Below, piece by piece: positions 62,419 through 64,000 of a DNA stretch of 64,000 nt. A model generated the notes under the pieces. That model saw nothing but the letters and a program-made list of their open reading frames with translations, was not told where the DNA came from and made no database searches. The stretch is from positions 1,674,001 through 1,738,000 of the forward strand of contig NZ_AP028142.1 in assembly GCF_030297675.1 (NCBI RefSeq), written 5' to 3'. Position 1 is the stretch's first letter. Each line of letters starts with the position of its first letter. Made by a program: the position numbers and the translations under genes. The stretch is from Polynucleobacter sp. HIN11 (GTDB lineage: Bacteria; Pseudomonadota; Gammaproteobacteria; Burkholderiales; Burkholderiaceae).

Positions 62419-63330
62419 TTAGTCTTTATGGATCCAGGTTAGCGATGACCAAGCGGGCTCTGTTGCGACACACACATCAATACCCTCATCGATTGCACGA
62501 TCACCCTCATACGATTTAACGAAATGGGTCAAATCCGAGTGAATAGATAGATTCTGAAAATCAAAAGCGTCTTGGTCTAAAAGGTGAGATGGAACAATGT
62601 GATGTAAGGAGCGAAACAGGTTTTCAATCCGACCAGGAAACTCCTTCTCCCACTCCCGTAGTAATTTTTTCATGGCAGCCCTTTGCAAATTGGGCTGACT
62701 GCCACATAAATCACAAGGAATGATTGGAAACTGCATCGATTGTGCATAGCGCTCGATTAATTTTTCAGGAACATACGCTAAAGGCCGAATGACCAAATGA
62801 CGTCCATCATCAGAGCGCAATTTAGGCGGCATTGCTTTTAACTTGCCTCCATAAAACATATTGAGTAGCAATGTTTCTAAGATGTCATCGCGGTGGTGAC
62901 CTAATGCGATCTTAGTTGCCCCCAGCTCATCGGCAACTCGATACAAAATCCCACGACGTAAACGAGAACATAATCCGCAGGTTGTTTTCCCCTCAGGAAT
63001 CACCCGCTTCACAATGCTATAGGTATCTTGCTCTTCAATATGAAAAGGGATATTGAGTTCGCGTAAATAATTAGGTAGCGTGTCACTGGGAAAGTTAGGT
63101 TGTTTTTGATCTAAGTTCACAGCAACCAGATCAAATGAAATCGGCGCCCGCTCACGTAACTTCAATAAAATATCAAGTAAGGTATAGCTATCCTTACCGC
63201 CAGACAGACACACCATCACCTTATCACCATCGGCAATCATGCCAAAATCACCGATCGCTTGACCAACCAGGCGACATAGTTTTTTATCTAGCTTATTCTC
63301 TTCAAATGCTTGCTTACGAGGGTCTACCAT
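62419..63330 (-). CDS. ttcA: tRNA 2-thiocytidine(32) synthetase TtcA
   Basis: Thiolates C32 of certain tRNAs using ATP and a [4Fe-4S] cluster. The 303-residue enzyme has the PP-loop SGGKDS (43-48) and the two conserved Cys pairs TTCGLCSRLRRG (about 119-130) and PCDLCGSQPNLQR (about 208-220), with GHHRDDILETLLLNMF between. Part of the run folB-ttcA-glmU-glmS on the minus strand, 12 bp after folB. Confidence 0.97.
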   Translation of the reverse strand: MVDPRKQAFEENKLDKKLCRLVGQAIGDFGMIADGDKVMVCLSGGKDSYTLLDILLKLRERAPISFDLVAVNLDQKQPNFPSDTLPNYLRELNIPFHIEEQDTYSIVKRVIPEGKTTCGLCSRLRRGILYRVADELGATKIALGHHRDDILETLLLNMFYGGKLKAMPPKLRSDDGRHLVIRPLAYVPEKLIERYAQSMQFPIIPCDLCGSQPNLQRAAMKKLLREWEKEFPGRIENLFRSLHHIVPSHLLDQDAFDFQNLSIHSDLTHFVKSYEGDRAIDEGIDVCVATEPAWSSLTWIHKD

Positions 63331-63342
63331 CGGCGGCTCCCA

Positions 63343-63744
63343 TTAGTCAGATGCTTGCTTCATCTTAAAGACTTCAACACCAACCGCTTCACAATCCGGA
63401 TAGACATCGGGCTTTGCAGTACTAACTCGTACCGCCATCACATTTGGATGCTCAAGAATTGCTGCCACGATCTCATCGCAGAGGGTTTCTTGTAAATGAA
63501 TATGGCCGCGTTTAACGCGCTCTACGATGGTCTTTCGAATGAAATCATAATCAAGTACCTCTTCTAAAAGATCTTGCTTCGGGGTATTTAGTTCCAGGGG
63601 AACATAAATCTCGACATTGAAGATCACCCTCTGCTCAGCGCGCTTCTCAAAATCATGAACGCCAATATTGATATAAACCTCGTAGTCTTTCAAAAAGAGA
63701 CGTCGACAATGAATCAGGCTTGGATGAGATAGTAATGAGTGCAT
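63343..63744 (-). CDS. folB: Dihydroneopterin aldolase
   Basis: Folate pathway enzyme that makes 6-hydroxymethyl-dihydropterin. The 133-residue protein has the FolB fold: LFLKDYEVYINIGVHDFEK (about 17-35), VIFNVEIYVPLE, the DYDFIRKTIVERV region and HIHLQETLCDEIVAAILEHP with the conserved ETL-E pattern. It follows the SDR gene by 8 bp. Confidence 0.95.
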   Translation of the reverse strand: MHSLLSHPSLIHCRRLFLKDYEVYINIGVHDFEKRAEQRVIFNVEIYVPLELNTPKQDLLEEVLDYDFIRKTIVERVKRGHIHLQETLCDEIVAAILEHPNVMAVRVSTAKPDVYPDCEAVGVEVFKMKQASD

Positions 63745-63752
63745 AGAAGCTG

Positions 63753-64000
63753 TTATTTAATTTTGAACATCACATCCCGATCGGATGCAAGTAAATGTTG
63801 TCCGCCATCAACATATAGCGCAGTCCCCGTAATCGACTTAGCATTGGCTAAGAAAAATGCGGCGCTCGCAATATCCTGTGCGGTAGATGATTGCCCCAGC
63901 GGAGTAGCTTGGTGGGCTTTCTCAAACTCGGATTGATTTTGATCACCCGATGGCAAGGTAATCCCTGGGGCCAAACCAACAGAGCGCATATATGGGGCGA
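63753..64000 (-). CDS. SDR-family oxidoreductase, C-terminal part (cut by window edge)
   Basis: Only the last 82 or so residues are visible; the frame stays open past 64000 (reading APY before MRSVGLAPG). The segment VGLAPGITLPSG, AQDIASAAFFLANAKSITGTALYVDGG is the classic C-terminal SDR pattern. In betaproteobacteria an SDR of the FolM/pteridine-reductase type often precedes folB and ttcA, so a dihydrofolate or dihydromonapterin reductase role is plausible, but the cofactor and catalytic motifs are outside the window. Confidence 0.85.
   Translation of the reverse strand, partial: APYMRSVGLAPGITLPSGDQNQSEFEKAHQATPLGQSSTAQDIASAAFFLANAKSITGTALYVDGGQHLLASDRDVMFKIK

Noticed and set aside
1..64000. 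CRISPR arrays, tRNA or rRNA genes, insertion sequences, prophage
   Set aside because: No regularly spaced repeats, cloverleaf segments, transposase or integrase frames were seen; genes are core functions in tight operons.

Overview
The window looks like a chromosome segment of a betaproteobacterium in the Burkholderiaceae, most like a freshwater Polynucleobacter-type genome. This rests on the moderate GC content, very tight packing (no gene-free stretch above about 260 bases), a methionine synthase split in two, a caa3 cytochrome oxidase cluster with Burkholderiales-style accessory genes, an incomplete PTS beside gshAB, and a PhaM-type PHA granule protein. The assignment comes from gene content and order only. 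No tRNA, rRNA, insertion sequence, prophage or CRISPR array was seen; this is mostly core chromosome.

Left part (1-11.4 kb): the start of a secreted M16 peptidase, then ftsY and rpoH. A perfect CIRCE operator lies directly in front of rpoH, suggesting that HrcA controls the heat-shock sigma factor. Next is a long minus-strand respiratory cluster: ctaC (CuA subunit fused to cytochrome c), ctaD, a 41-residue assembly protein, ctaG, a DUF2970 protein and ctaE, then SURF1, a membrane-anchored protein of unknown role, ctaA, ctaB and a SCO protein. A small DUF2909 gene sits inside the cluster on the opposite strand, followed by a strong hairpin.

11.5-26.7 kb: a BioC-like methyltransferase, comF, trmL, gpsA, secB, grxC, a rhodanese-like protein lacking its catalytic Cys, gpmA, ctpA and a MoeB/ThiF enzyme. 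Then come regulatory PTS genes (EIIA-Man, HPr, EI), glutathione synthesis (gshA, gshB), and a nitrogen operon (TorF-type porin, PII, amtB). The nitrogen operon has a complete sigma-54 control region: a perfect -24/-12 promoter, an IHF site and two NtrC-like sites. The tail of this part is ubiK.

26.7-41.2 kb: an MFS transporter, lipoate genes (lipB, lipA), a lipoprotein, DUF493, an alpha/beta hydrolase, a thin ferredoxin, a VanZ protein, birA, coaX and a heptose adenylyltransferase. A compact five-gene plus-strand operon follows: secreted glutathione peroxidase, FAD oxidoreductase, DUF1365, CFA-synthase-like methyltransferase and SDR. I read it as a membrane-lipid modification and peroxide-defence unit. 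Its CFA-like enzyme lacks two of the five bicarbonate-site residues of E. coli Cfa, so the product may not be a simple cyclopropane lipid. This is the best candidate here for incompletely described biology. dsbA, a SPOR protein and argS come next.

41-64 kb: DUF1840, split metH, phaM overlapping an antisense MBL hydrolase by 95 bp, aceK, DUF1289, an AcuI-like reductase, a small lipoprotein, a flavin reductase, a GST, a tripartite RND efflux operon, glmS, glmU, ttcA, folB and a partial SDR that runs off the right edge. Ten of eleven convergent gene pairs abut or overlap with no terminator between them.
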